NCBI GenBank assembly: GCA_001485295.1
Contig: BBOA01000003.1
Location: forward strand, 1-64,000
Direction: 5' to 3'
Source: Type-B symbiont of Plautia stali
GTDB lineage: Bacteria; Pseudomonadota; Gammaproteobacteria; Enterobacterales; Enterobacteriaceae
DNA: 64,000 nt
Below the pieces are notes generated by a model. The model worked only from the letters and a program-made list of their open reading frames with translations. It made no database searches and was not told the origin of the DNA. Positions 25,520 through 34,854 of this stretch are shown one piece after another. Both the position numbers and the translations under genes were made by a program. Positions within the stretch are counted from its first letter, which is position 1; each line of letters starts with the position of its first letter.

Positions 25520-25724
25520 TTAAAGATAACCTTGGTTCACTTTCACTAGGCGCTGAAATCACGTAGCTCATGCGAAGCAAAACCCACACTGCGCGCCAAG
25601 CTCAAGTCATGCAACCCTATTTTAGCGGCGCATTCTCGTTATCAACGTGGATGTGCGTGGGTTCGTTAGGTTCATGCTTCTAGAAATAGAAGCGGCACGC
25701 ACTAATTCTAAGAACGGTCGGCAT
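25520..25724 (-). pseudogene. DUF4160 domain protein, ruined
   Basis: It starts MPTVLRISACRFYF, hits a TAG, and continues KHEPNEPTHIHVDNENAPLK before a second TAG, then in another frame LRMSYVISAPSESEPRLS. The conserved PTVLRIxGYRFYFxSxExxEPxHIHV core of DUF4160 is evident. The intact partner DUF2442 follows. Two amber stops and a frameshift inactivate it. Confidence 0.75.
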
Positions 25725-25806
25725 GTTTATCTCCCTGACAAACAGTGTGAACTGAATATACGCTTTCAATCCACCTGCAATTATTTTGCAACTGACGCGC
25801 GATCTA

Positions 25807-26715
25807 CTATACCTGTTGCGCCAGCGCCGCCAGATCGGGCGATTCGACCGCCCGGCGCGGTGGCGCCTCATCCTACAGCCGCGCCAGCAGCGTCTCGCCC
25901 AGCGCCTGCATATCCTGGCGCACCGTGGTCAGGGACGGCTGATACTAGGGCCTTTCGGCGGTATCGTCATAACCGACGATCGACATCTGTGCCGGGATTA
26001 CCACGCCGTGCTGGTGCAGCGCGCCCAGCGCCATCTGATCGTTCGCTACCAGCAGCGCCTGCGGCAGGCGATCCGGCAGCTGTTGCAGCATCCGCCTTAT
26101 AGCCGGACTGCGTGCTCCAGTTGCTCTGCAGCACGCACTAGGGCGTCAGCCGATAGTCACTAACGCGCTAGGCTGCTTCCCGTAGCTGCGCCGAGATCGC
26201 CTGCGCCGGGCCGTTCAATAGACCGATCTAGCGATGTCCCAGCGCTACCAGATATTCAACCGCCGCGCGCGGGTTAGGGTACTGACACTGCGCTACTCGC
26301 GCATAGGGTTCGACATCCATAAAAATAACCGGCTTGTCGCCGCACAGCGTCTAAATCTGCTCCGCGTCTTCGGCGGCCAGCGGCAGATTAATCATCAATG
26401 TATCCACGCGCTACGCCAGCAGTTCGTTGACGGTGTCGGCACCGCTATAGTGACCGCGCATGGCGATCACCAGATGATAGCCGGCGCCATCAGCGCCAGA
26501 TCGCTGGTAGCGAGGCCGAGGGTGAGCGTCGTTTTGCCCGCCAGTTGCTGCGCCTCGCGGTTTGGCACATAGTTGAGCTGCTACATGGTCGCCTCCACTT
26601 TCGCTCGCGTGCGCGTGGACACCTGCGGCGAGTGGTTGAGCACGTGGGAAAAGGTTTGATGGGAGACGCCCGCAAGGCGAGTGACGTCATCGAGTGTAAT
26701 AGCGCTGGAAGTCAT
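25807..26715 (-). pseudogene. LacI-family transcriptional regulator, ruined
   Basis: The N-terminal helix-turn-helix is clear: AITLDDVTRLAGVSHQTFSH then VLNHSPQVSTRTRAKVEATM, followed by TAG and QLNYVPNREAQQLAGKTTLT then LGLATSDLALMAP (the usual start of the sugar-binding domain). Later blocks with several TAG codons run to the C-terminus (TTVRQDMQALGETLLARL and ESPDLAALAQQV). It would have repressed a nearby carbohydrate operon that is no longer present. Confidence 0.8.
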
Positions 26716-26761
26716 TGAATTCTCGACAGGAAAGATGCGGACAGTGTAGCAAAATAGCGAG

Positions 26762-26893
26762 GCGCAGATGCTGGCGGCCATCGCCCGGGTTTTCTACGGC
26801 ATTAACGAGGAGCGGCTGCTGCTGGAAGGGAAGTCGAGCCATTCCGGCGAGAACGCCGTCTTTAGCCAGCGCCTGCGCGCGGCGGGCTGCTGA
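26762..26893 (+). pseudogene. Unrecognised C-terminal fragment
   Basis: The frame reads MLAAIARVFYGINEERLLLE then GKSSHSGENAVFSQRLRAAG and Cys-stop. It abuts the stop of the PanE-like gene on the other strand. I do not recognise the family; it has the look of the 3' end of an enzyme whose 5' part was deleted. Confidence 0.25.
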
Positions 26894-27805
26894 TTAATGG
26901 CGTTTCTGATAGACCTGCAAGTTGACGTTCATCGCGTTGAGCAGCGGCACGCTGACGCCGTTACGCGACGCGCGCCGCACCAGATCGCCAATCACTTGGT
27001 CTGCTTCAATATCGTAGCCTTGAGTTAAATCGCGGTACATCGACGAGGTCATCGGCGTGGTGGGATTACTCAGCAGCGCGAAGATTTTCGCCGTCGCCGC
27101 CGGACGCGGCTGGTAGCCGTCGGAGGTAATGGTCGCCAGCACCTCGCTGAAGATGCCGTGCAGCAGCGCCTCGCCGCCGTCGGCGGTCAGCGCCTGCTGC
27201 GTATCGCCGCGCGTCAGGCAGCAGACGGCGCCGAGCGTGCTCAGCAGCAGCCACTTCTCCCAGAGTTCGCCGATGATATTGTCGCTGAAAAAGGTCTCGA
27301 CGCTGGCCGCTCGCAGCGCCTCATCTACGCGCTGCAGCCGCGTATCATTGCGGCCATCCAGCGCGCCGTAATAAATCTGGTGCAGCGACGTCATCTGCAC
27401 TACCTCGCCTTGTTCGCCCAGCGTGGCGTTGATCTTCACCAGCCCGCCGATCACCTTATCGCCGAAACGGTCGCGCAGCAGGTCGATATGACGCATGCCG
27501 TTGAGGAGCGGCATGATCAGCGTCTGCTCGTCCACGGCTGGTGCAATGTCCTCCATCGCCTGCGCCAGACCAAAGCTTTTCACCGTCAGAATAATCAGAT
27601 CGTACGCGCCGCGCAGCGATCCTACCTGCGCCAGCTGCGGCTGCAGCTTCTCCACCCCCTGCGGCGTGCACAGCACCAGCCCGTTCTGTTGTAACTGCTT
27701 AAAACGACGCTCGCGCACCAGAAAAGTGACATCGCGTCCCACTTGCGCCAGACGCGCGCCAAAATATCCGCCGGTGGCCCCGGCCCCTACGATAAGAATG
27801 CGCAT
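26894..27805 (-). CDS. 2-dehydropantoate 2-reductase family protein (PanE/ApbA type)
   Basis: The 303-residue protein has the NADP Rossmann start MRILIVGAGATGGYFGARLA, then VKSFGLAQAMEDIAP, PLLNGMRHIDLLRDRF and the catalytic-domain segment ELWEKWLLLSTLGAVCCLTR, ending DLTQGYDIEADQVIGDLVRR with a conserved Glu. This is the ketopantoate reductase fold. It differs from E. coli PanE (no WLTALCKQGHEV block), so it is a paralogue; it could make pantoate or reduce another 2-oxo acid. The frame is clean. It lies 24 bp after an ArsR-type gene in the same orientation and may be controlled by it. Confidence 0.85.
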   Translation of the reverse strand: MRILIVGAGATGGYFGARLAQVGRDVTFLVRERRFKQLQQNGLVLCTPQGVEKLQPQLAQVGSLRGAYDLIILTVKSFGLAQAMEDIAPAVDEQTLIMPLLNGMRHIDLLRDRFGDKVIGGLVKINATLGEQGEVVQMTSLHQIYYGALDGRNDTRLQRVDEALRAASVETFFSDNIIGELWEKWLLLSTLGAVCCLTRGDTQQALTADGGEALLHGIFSEVLATITSDGYQPRPAATAKIFALLSNPTTPMTSSMYRDLTQGYDIEADQVIGDLVRRASRNGVSVPLLNAMNVNLQVYQKRH

Positions 27806-27829
27806 GATCGATTGCCAGCGTCGCGTTGC

Positions 27830-28135
27830 TTAGCGCTTCACCATCGCCGTCAGCAGGGCTTCTAGCAGGCTGGGAAAGCGGTGATCTATGCAGTCTCGGC
27901 GCCGCGAAATCAGATTTTCCCGCCCTACGGGCCGCTGCCAGATCACGCCGCTGTCGCGTAGCACGCGCCAGTGATGCGTCATGGTCAATTTGGCGATATT
28001 GCCGCGCAGCGTGTTACAGCTCTGCTCGCCGTGCTGCGCCAGCAACTGCAGCACTCCCAAGCGAATCGGATTGCCGAGCGCAAGCAACACGTTTTCCGGT
28101 TTGATTTCGCGCGGCTGCGGATGATTTTCCAGCAT
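27830..28135 (-). CDS. ArsR-family winged-helix regulator
   Basis: The 101 residues read PENVLLALGNPIRLGVLQLL, HGEQSCNTLRGNIAKLTMTH and HWRVLRDSGVIWQRPVGREN, an ArsR/HTH_20 winged helix with the recognition helix around TMTHHWRVLRDSG. There is no cysteine pair of the metal-sensing type (only single cysteines), so it is probably not a metal sensor. It is the first gene of a two-gene unit with the PanE-like reductase. The C-terminus (CIDHRFPSLLEALL) fits family length, so I consider it intact. Confidence 0.8.
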   Translation of the reverse strand: MLENHPQPREIKPENVLLALGNPIRLGVLQLLAQHGEQSCNTLRGNIAKLTMTHHWRVLRDSGVIWQRPVGRENLISRRRDCIDHRFPSLLEALLTAMVKR

Positions 28136-28284
28136 GGTTTTCCTGTTCTACGATTTATCCACTGCGCAATTATAGCTCAAACTGTTCGTATTTAATCGTA
28201 CAATGAGCATAAGCTGCTCATTGATGGTGCGCAATTGTGCGCGCCGCGTCACCACTCACCAGACTTAGGACGCATTATACCCTG

Positions 28285-29094
28285 AACACTTCCCGTTGAG
28301 CGTTACCACAATATCGGCATTTGCGCGCATATCGATGCCGGTAAAACCACCACGACCGAGCGCATTCTGTTTTATACCGAGATGAGCTATAAGCTGGGTG
28401 AAGTGCACGATGGCGCTGCAACGACCGACTTGCGACTTGGATTGGATGGCGCAGGAGTAGGAGCTCGGCATTACCATTACCTCGGCGGCAGTCAGCTGCT
28501 TCTGGCCCGGATGGACGGTTGCTTCACGCCCCACCGCATTAATATTATCGACATGCTTGGTCACGTTAACTTCACGATCGAGGTAGAACGCTCGATCGTG
28601 TGTGCTGGACGGCGCGGTCGAGCCGAAAACCAAAGGCGATCAAGAGAAGATGAGCTTGGCGCTGCAGCGGCTGGCGGCGGAAGATGCTTCGTTCCGGCTA
28701 CACACCGACGAGGAGTCCGGCTAGGTGATTATTTCCGGTATGGGCGAACTGCATCTGGAGATTATCGTCGACCGCCTGAAGCACGAGTTCGGCGTCGAGG
28801 CGAATATCGGCTGTCCGGAGGTGACCTACCGCGAGACGCTCTGTAAAGCGGCGCGCGACGTCGAGGGCAAATTTGTGCGCCATTCCGGCGGCAAAGGGCA
28901 TTATGGTCACGTGGTGCTGACGCTGGAGCCGCTGGAGCCGGGCGGCGGCTTTGTTTTCGAAGACGCCACCAAAGGTGGCGTGGTGCCTTATCCGCGCCGA
29001 AGTGCCGCTGGCGGAGATGTTTGGCTACTCCACCGCGCTGCGCTTGCTGCCGCAGGGCCGCGCCACCTACTACAGCATGGAGTTCGCTCACTAA
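28285..29094 (+). pseudogene. Elongation factor G paralogue (FusA2-like), ruined
   Basis: The start region reads [20 protein letters not shown] then ERILFYT (P-loop), in pieces, followed by [20 protein letters not shown] (G3, DxPGH changed to DMLGH). After a very large internal deletion come [40 protein letters not shown] then [20 protein letters not shown] and the C-terminal VFEDATKGG. The G domain end and domains II and part of III are gone. Domain IV wording ([20 protein letters not shown]) suggests a FusA2-type paralogue and not the main EF-G. Confidence 0.75.
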
Positions 29095-29165
29095 GCTCAA
29101 AGCGCAGGCACAGGCGTCAGCCCGCTACGTTACAGCGCCGTCACGCCGAGCGCGGCGGCCTACTC

Positions 29166-29758
29166 TTCCCAGCGCGTTATCTCGCGGTCCGCTCCGGCAC
29201 GGTGAAACCAGCAATAAAACTGGCGCGCGCCGCTTTCTCTTTTGCCAGCTGTGTTAATTCACGGCACAGTGTCGCCAGCGTTTGGGCATCCGTCTGCGCC
29301 GCGGTAATCAGCTGCAGAGTGGGGCAGAGCGGCGTTTCGCCGATAATCGCCAGATTCGCCAGCGACTAGCGATGACTGCCGCTCACGTCGTGGCGCTAAA
29401 AAGGCGGCCATCCTGCACCAATGGGGCGATCAGGTAGCGCAGCGCGTTATAGACGGAATACGAGCATGCCACCGCGCGGCGTCCGCGAAAATCCGCCAGC
29501 GCGGGATCCCCATCCTCCGCGCGCACCACCCAGCCAGCTGCGGTAGCGTGTGCCGTTACAGCCCGTCGCGCTAAGCTGAAACGCCCCGACTAGCTGAACG
29601 TCAGGCAGCTGCGTCATCAGCGGATAGCCGCAGGTCTGGCTCAGCAGCAGATCGTCTGGCCACTCAACATCCGCCTGTAACCGCTGCGCCAGTTTTGCGG
29701 TCAGCGCTTGGGTGTCGAGATGGTAGATGTCGTACATAGGTAACGAAAGCCGCTTCAT
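29166..29758 (-). pseudogene. PhnD-like phosphonate/phosphite substrate-binding protein, ruined
   Basis: It starts MKRLSLPMYDIYHLDTQALT and continues LQADVEWPDDLLLSQTCGYP then LMTQLPDVQLVGAFQLSATG, matching the COG3221 family (LLLSQTCGYP is its signature). Downstream frames give [35 protein letters not shown] and [15 protein letters not shown] with stops in between. It has no signal peptide in the readable start. Confidence 0.65.
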
Positions 29759-29769
29759 GATCTACATCC

Positions 29770-30340
29770 TGTTGCTAGCCCGGATGGGCGTTAACGTTCA
29801 CGGGGCGGATTGAGAAGCGCTGCCACCATTCGCCTTAGCCCGCGGCGCGCAACTCGAGGTTGCGCTGGTGATAGTCGTCGCGCCACAGCAAATAAACCCG
29901 TCACAGACCATACCACGGCAGGCCGGACAAGTCGTGATGCACCGCGTGATAGTTGAGATTAAGAAATATAAGAAATAGCAGCTGCCATGCCCGCCTCATT
30001 AATTCACCATCGTCATCAGGATCGGTCAGGCTGTGGTTGCGCTGTTGCGCCAGATACGAATCGTGGTAAAGCCAGTAGGGATACCAGACCGCCAGCAGCA
30101 GCGTGCCGAACAGTTAGTTAAGGCGCGGGAAGCGCGTCGGATGGTCGTGGATGAGCTCTGCTGCAGTGACAGATACCAGCAGGTAAAGAGGATCAGCAGC
30201 AGAGTCACAGGCCACAGACCCACCGTTTGCCAGTGCGCCAGCGTGGCAAACTAGCCGCCGTAGATGGCGGCTATGAGCAGCTCGCTGCGCCATCGCGCTG
30301 CTGTGCGTTGAGATACGCCGAGGATCCTGTCGCCATAGTG
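29770..30340 (-). pseudogene. Fatty acid desaturase, ruined
   Basis: Minus-strand pieces include SSTTIRRASRALTNCSARCC in one frame and, in the correct one, the histidine clusters HDHPTRF, YHAVHHDLSGLPWYGLRRVY and YHQRNLELRAAG. These resemble the H-x(2-3)-H-H boxes of membrane di-iron desaturases and the tail ends EWWQRFSIRPVNVNAHPG. At least four stops or frameshifts interrupt it and the N-terminus is missing. Confidence 0.5.
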
Positions 30341-30361
30341 TTTGTGCCGGCCACGATACAA

Positions 30362-30405
30362 TTTAGCATAACATGTATGAAAGTTTAGCATAACATGCGT
30401 GAAGG
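30362..30405 (+). repeat. 22-bp imperfect tandem duplication
   Basis: TTTAGCATAACATGTATGAAAG (30362-30383) is repeated as TTTAGCATAACATGCGTGAAGG (30384-30405) with three changes. Each copy contains an ATG. The second ATG begins the small reading frame at 30394. Confidence 0.8.
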
Positions 30406-30504
30406 TGATGAAAAAGAGGAAGATCTTGTCCCTCTTACTTATGTCGAAAAACTTGATGATACGGTTGAAAATTATTGGTTATCAGTCGAGACGCGACTGA
30501 CGTA
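30394..30504 (+). CDS. Small acidic reading frame, unknown
   Basis: It reads MREGDEKEEDLVPLTYVEKL then DDTVENYWLSVETRLT and stop. The composition is acidic. It begins in the second copy of a 22-bp tandem repeat and lies in front of the LLM gene. I do not recognise it; it could be the tail of a longer deleted gene. Confidence 0.25.
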
Positions 30505-30569
30505 ACCTTTGCCTATCGACTCTTCTCTCTCACGACGAGGCAAAAGCTGCCCGCGCAAGGAACTGAATC

Positions 30570-31419
30570 ATGAAAAAAATTGGCTTCTTATCCTTCGGTC
30601 ACTGAACCCCTTCTTCGAAGTCCGCTACCCGCTCTGCGCAGGACGTGCAGCTGCAGTCTATCGACCTTGCGGTCGCCGCTGAAGAACTAGGCGCCGACGG
30701 CGTTTGCTTCCGCATGTACTACTTTGCGTGTCAGCTCAGCTCGCTGTTCCCGCTGCTAGCGGCGGTCGGCGCGCGCACCAGCAAAATCGAGATCGGCACC
30801 GGCTTTATCGATATGCTGCGCTACGAAAATCCGCTCTACATGGCGGAAGATGCCGGCGCGGCGGATTTGATCAGCAACGGCCGTTTGCAGCTCGGCATCA
30901 GCCGAAGCTCGCCGGAGCAGGTTGTCGAGGGTTATTGCTACTTCGGCTATGTGCCGCAGGAGGGTGAAATCGACGCCGATATAGGCCGTCGCCATACGGA
31001 AGCGTTTTTAGAGGTGCTGCGCGGCGAAGGCTTCGCTAAACTGAATCCGCAGCTGATGTTACCGAACCCGCCTCGCCTGCGGCGTCTTGAGCCGTTCCCA
31101 GAAGGCCTGCGCGAGCCGCATCTGGTGGGGCTCCGGCTCCAACGCCACGGCGGAGTGGGCGGCGAAAATGGGTATGAACCTGCAAAGCTCGACACTGAAA
31201 GATGATGAAACGGGCGAACCGTTCCACGTTTAGCAGGCGAAGCAGATCCGCGCCTCTCGGTAAGCCGCAGCAGCTATACGGCAGAGCCGGAGGCGCTGAT
31301 CAAACAGCGGGCGCAGGATGAGGCGATGACCGAGGCGGACACGCTGCTGCTGACGGTGCCGAACCAGTTTGGTGTCGCCTACAATGTGTACGTTTATATC
31401 GCGCCGGAACTGCGCTAGG
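30570..31419 (+). pseudogene. Luciferase-like (LLM) flavin-dependent oxidoreductase, ruined
   Basis: It starts MKKIGFLSFGH followed by TGA (Trp expected) and TPSSKSATRSAQDVQLQSID, then AAEELGADGVCFRMYYFACQ, ARTSKIEIGTGFIDMLRYEN and DLISNGRLQLGISRSSPEQV. These are standard blocks of the LLM class. After 31060 the frame shifts and a region is deleted; the C-terminus TLLLTVPNQFGVAYNVYVYI then APELR-TAG is readable to 31419. The barrel core is therefore present but the protein would be truncated. Confidence 0.85.
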
Positions 31420-31465
31420 GCTAAAGGTGAAAACGGCGACCCCAGCCGCCGTTTTCACCTTTAGC
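31420..31465. terminator. Perfect 19-bp inverted repeat between convergent genes
   Basis: GCTAAAGGTGAAAACGGCG (31420-31438) and its exact complement (31447-31465) form a 19-bp stem with an 8-nt loop. It lies between the LLM (plus) and MFS (minus) remnants and probably ended both transcripts. The A/T blocks are inside the stem and no long U tract follows. Confidence 0.8.
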
Positions 31466-31469
31466 ACGA

Positions 31470-32107
31470 CTGCTCTGCCAGAGCTTTTCGACTGCCCGCC
31501 GCGCCGGCGCTTCAGAATAGCACGGCTGCGGCCGCGCCAGCCACGGGTTATCGGAGAATATCACCAGCATCAGGCCGAACGCGGCGGAGAAAGCTCTGAT
31601 GAGCAGCATCCAGACGCGGCCGATGCGATACCCACCACAAGCCGCCGAGAAAGCGGCCCAGCGTCATGCCGGCGGTGAATCCGGCATAGACCAGCGTGCC
31701 TTGGGTGTGATTCAGGTTATGACCGTCGATCATCAGCAGCAGCCAGTCGTTGGCGGAGTCTTCTGCCAGCGCCATCACTAGGATCACCACGCTGAGGATA
31801 AGTAAGTGACAATCGCGCAGCTCATGGAGGATCTGCGCCAAAAAGCCGGCGCCGTGCGCCTGTCTGCTGCGTTCTCCGTCGCTGGTCGCGGGTAAATGGC
31901 GCAGCGCCACGGCGATAATCAGCAGATCGACCAGCATCGATCTGTAGGAGAAGCCGAACAGGATCATGCCCATCAGCTCGGTGGAGGCGTGCAGCGTGTC
32001 GCGCATAAAGGGGGTGAGGCAGACCCAGCAAGCCTAGGTAAGCCGGGAATAAATATCAGGCCGAAGGTGGCCCACTTGCCACGGGATTGCTGTTGAGGCA
32101 CTATCAT
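31470..32107 (-). pseudogene. MFS transporter, ruined
   Basis: It starts MIVPQQQSRGKWATFGLIFI and then, in other frames, continues MRDTLHASTELMGMILFGFS, MLVDLLIIAVALRHLPAT, LLILSVVILVMALAEDSAND then WLLLMIDGHNLNHTQGTLVY and AGFTAGMTLGRFLGG. These hydrophobic helices and the GxLxDRxGRR-like region fit a major facilitator of about 390 residues, but only about 210 codons remain. Several TAG and frameshifts are present. Confidence 0.7.
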
Positions 32108-32797
32108 GACTTCTGTTTGTCGTAAAGATGTGAGAGAATAATATAAAAATGGCGCGGAGCGAGCCGGCGGACAATATTTATTCTCGCGGCAGGCACAGGC
32201 ACGGCGATTTTTCGCACCGTGCGCAACACGACGTCGACGTCGCGGCGCATCGTTCAGCAGGTTATGGATGGTAAAGCCCTCGACAGCGTGTTCAGCCCGC
32301 AGGTGCTTTCCATCGGAAAGCAGGCGCGCAGCGACTCGCGGCTGCGCGCCATCCATCCATCCATCCATCCATTCATTGCTGCAGCAGCTTACGAAACGCC
32401 GCTTTACGGGCCGCCAGCGAGTAAAGCTTAAAGCTGAGGATCAAAGGCGCACGCTCTGCATGCGCTGGCGCCCGCAGAGCGCGATGTTCGCCGGTGTGAT
32501 GCTGGTGGTGCTCTGCATCTTTCCCATCCTGCTCTGGCGGGCGGCGCATCTGCGGCTTAGCTGCAGATGGGTGCGTTCTGCCTTGCTAGGATGGCATTTG
32601 GCCAGTTCGGCGCCATCTGGGCGCAGGCGCTGTAAACATCCCGCGCGCCCCATCCCGCGCGCCCGCCGCGATGGGTCCTTTATCACTATTCTGTTGGGCG
32701 AGCTGGCGATGCGGTTCGGGCGCTGCTTAGCTGCGGCGAATCTAGTGCCGGATATCAGAAAGCTTACCCGGCTCGACGAGGGCTGAGCGCCACATGC
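32108..32797. other. Debris without recognisable gene; tandem repeats
   Basis: A hydrophobic segment FAGVMLVVLCIFPILLWRAA (plus, about 32488) suggests part of a membrane protein, but I cannot name it. A tetranucleotide run (ATCC repeated, about 32350-32371) and a 14-bp perfect tandem duplication CATCCCGCGCGCCC (32637-32664) are present. Confidence 0.45.
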
Positions 32798-32834
32798 AAA
32801 AAACCCGCTCAGATTTCCCTGTTCCCTGAGCGGG
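32798..32834 (-). terminator. Intrinsic terminator of tRNA-Asn
   Basis: On the minus strand CCCGCTCAG / CTGAGCGGG (arms 32826-32834 and 32804-32812) is followed by six U residues. It lies 22 bp downstream of the tRNA-Asn gene. Confidence 0.92.
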
Positions 32835-32855
32835 CTTCTTTAAATAAAGAAAATA

Positions 32856-32931
32856 TGGCTCCTCTGACTGGACTCGAACCAGTGACATACGGATTAACAG
32901 TCCGCCGTTCTACCGACTGAACTACAGAGGA
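32856..32931 (-). tRNA. tRNA-Asn(GUU)
   Basis: The minus strand gives a 76-nt tRNA that starts TCCTCTGTAGTTCAGTCGGT, has the anticodon loop CTGTTAATC (anticodon GUU), the T arm GGTTCGAGTCC and an encoded CCA end. As far as I can recall it is identical to E. coli tRNA-Asn. It is followed by a strong terminator. Asn tRNA genes are frequent island integration sites, but the recognisable integrase remnant lies 12 kb away. Confidence 0.98.
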
Positions 32932-33266
32932 ATCGCTTGAAAGAAGCGTATATTATCGACCCGCATCCATCATGTCAAAGCCCTTTTTCACAAAATTATC
33001 CAACTGCTGAAATAAACGCCATAGGCAAAGCGCCAGACGGGGCAGGCGTGCGGCGCATAATGAAAAATTATTTTCTCTCTTGAGAGTAATGAAAAAACGC
33101 GCCTAGCGTCACATGCTGTTTCCTGCCGCTAAAGCCAAAGCCAGCGATTTCTGCCGCAAGGTGAAGATTTCAAAGCCGCTTACACTCCTCATCTCCGCCG
33201 TTTGTCTGCGCATTTTTTTTAACGTATATTTCGCAAAAATCCCATTATGAAACCAGAGGGCAGTCG
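32932..33266. other. Intergenic region upstream of tRNA-Asn
   Basis: About 335 bp with no recognisable coding sequence. It should contain the tRNA-Asn promoter (minus strand) and the promoter of the following oxidoreductase gene. Confidence 0.5.
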
Positions 33267-34355
33267 ATGAACAGAGTCAGGATCGGCATGATCGGCAGCG
33301 GCTATATCGGCCGCTGTCATGCTATCGCCTACGCGCAGGCGCCAACGGTCTTTGCCCTTAAGGGCGAAATCGTGCTGGAGATGCTGGCGGAGGTGAACCC
33401 GGCGCTGACGGAGAAACAGGCCGCCGCCTTTGGCTTCGCCCGTTCGACCGGCGACTGGCGCGAGCTAGTGCGCGATCCCGTCATCGACGTGGTGGATATC
33501 TGCGTGCCCAACTTCCTGCATAAAGAGATAGCGCTGGAAGCGATTCGTCAAGGCAAACATGTCTTTTCAGAAAAGCCGCTATCGCTGTCGGTGGCCGACG
33601 CAGAAGAGATGGTGCAGGCAGCGCAGGCTGCCGGCGTAAAAACCCTAGTGGGCTTTAACTACATGAAGAATCCCACCAGCCAGCTAGCGAAAGAGATTAT
33701 CGCGCGCGGCGAAATCGGCGAGGTGGTGCACTTCTATGGCACCCACAATGAGGATTATCTGGCGAAGCCGGAGACGCCGCTCGACTGGCACTGTCAGAAG
33801 GCGCTGGCGGGTCTTGGCGCGCTGGGCGATCTGGCAGCACATATCGTCAATATGGCGCACTATCTAGTGGGAGATATCGAGGAGGTCAGCGGCAATATGA
33901 TGACGGTGATCAAAACCCGTCCCGACGCGAAAGATCCGAGCCGTCAGCTGCCGGTGGAGATGAAGACCAGGCCAGCGCGCTGCTGCGCTTTCGCAACGGC
34001 GCGCACGGCGTGATTGAAACCTCACGCATCGCCTGCGGCAGCAAAATGGGGCTGACCTATGTGGTCACCGGCACCAAAGGCACGCTGCGCTATACCCAAG
34101 AGCGTATGGCGGAGCTGGAACTCTATCTGCACGACGACCCGGCGGGACGACAGGGATTTAAGACCATCCTCACCGGGCCGGCGCATCCCGATTACGCGAA
34201 CTTCTGCATCTCCGCCGGACAGAGATACGGGATTTAGTCAATGGCATCGCGGCGGGTGATCGCCTGTGGCCCGATTTTGCCGAAGGGTTGCAGTTGCAGA
34301 AGGTACTGGAGGCGATTGCAGTGTCGGCTGCCGAGCGGCGCTGGCAGGCAGTGTA
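33267..34355 (+). pseudogene. Gfo/Idh/MocA-family oxidoreductase, two frameshifts
   Basis: It starts MNRVRIGMIGSGYIGRCHAI (NAD Rossmann GxGxxG) and continues PVIDVVDICVPNFLHKEIAL, GKHVFSEKPLSLSVADAEEM (the EKP motif) and LVGFNYMKNPTSQLAKEIIA, then DWHCQKALAGLGALGDLAAH. A one-base loss near 33970 and another near 34215 shift the frame. All blocks to the C-terminus (LTYVVTGTKGTLRYTQERMA and LQLQKVLEAIAVSA) are present. Unlike most neighbours it has no large deletion, so inactivation looks recent. It likely acted on inositol or a related polyol (inference). Confidence 0.88.
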
Positions 34356-34424
34356 GCCGGAAAGGGCGCGCGAAGTCGCGCGCCAGTATGCATCACCACG
34401 CGGCTTTCTTCCACCAGAGATACA

Positions 34425-34735
34425 TGCTGTTCCTGATCGCACGCCGTACAGGCGCCGGCATCCTGACTTTGCTTATAATCTCGGCGGGTGGTGTTCTTTA
34501 TCACCAGCTTGCTGCCGGGCGACGCGGCGCAGATGATCCTTGGGCAAAACGCCACGCCAGAGACGGTGGCGGCGCTGCGCGCCCAACTCGGGCTGATCAG
34601 CTCCTTCTGCTGCGCTATTTCAGCTAGCTGGGCGGCATGCTGCAGGGCGACTTCGGCACCTCGTTCGCCAGCTACCTGCCGATAATGCAGCTGGTGGCGT
34701 AGCGCATTCCCGCTACCTTCGAACTGGCGGGGCGG
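34425..34735 (+). pseudogene. Dipeptide-type ABC transporter permease, N-terminal fragment
   Basis: The frames read MLFLIARRTGAGILTLLI, ISAVVFFITSLLPGDAAQMI then LGQNATPETVAALRAQLGL, a DppB/OppB N-terminus. A TAG follows (RYFS-stop), then LGGMLQGDFGTSFASYLPIM and RIPATFELAG. The rest of the permease is deleted and joined to the tail of another gene. Confidence 0.7.
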
Positions 34736-34843
34736 CTGGCCGCCGATCTCGCCACTAATGACACGCCGGCGGTCGATTCTACACCCTATCGCTACAGCCG
34801 TCTGGTTGACGGCAGCACACTTGAAACGCTTGGCATGATGTAA
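34736..34843 (+). pseudogene. FAD-dependent oxidoreductase, C-terminal tail
   Basis: The sequence RLAADLATNDTPAVDSTPYR then YSRLVDGSTLETLGMM-stop resembles the extreme C-terminus of DadA-like amino-acid oxidases. It is fused to the permease fragment, marking a deletion of several kilobases. This is low-confidence because only about 36 residues remain. Confidence 0.35.
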
Positions 34844-34854
34844 GGAGCACCGCA

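Noticed and set aside
32340..32371. Tetranucleotide ATCC run as a phase-variation switch
   Set aside because: The run is short and lies in debris with no readable gene that could be switched.
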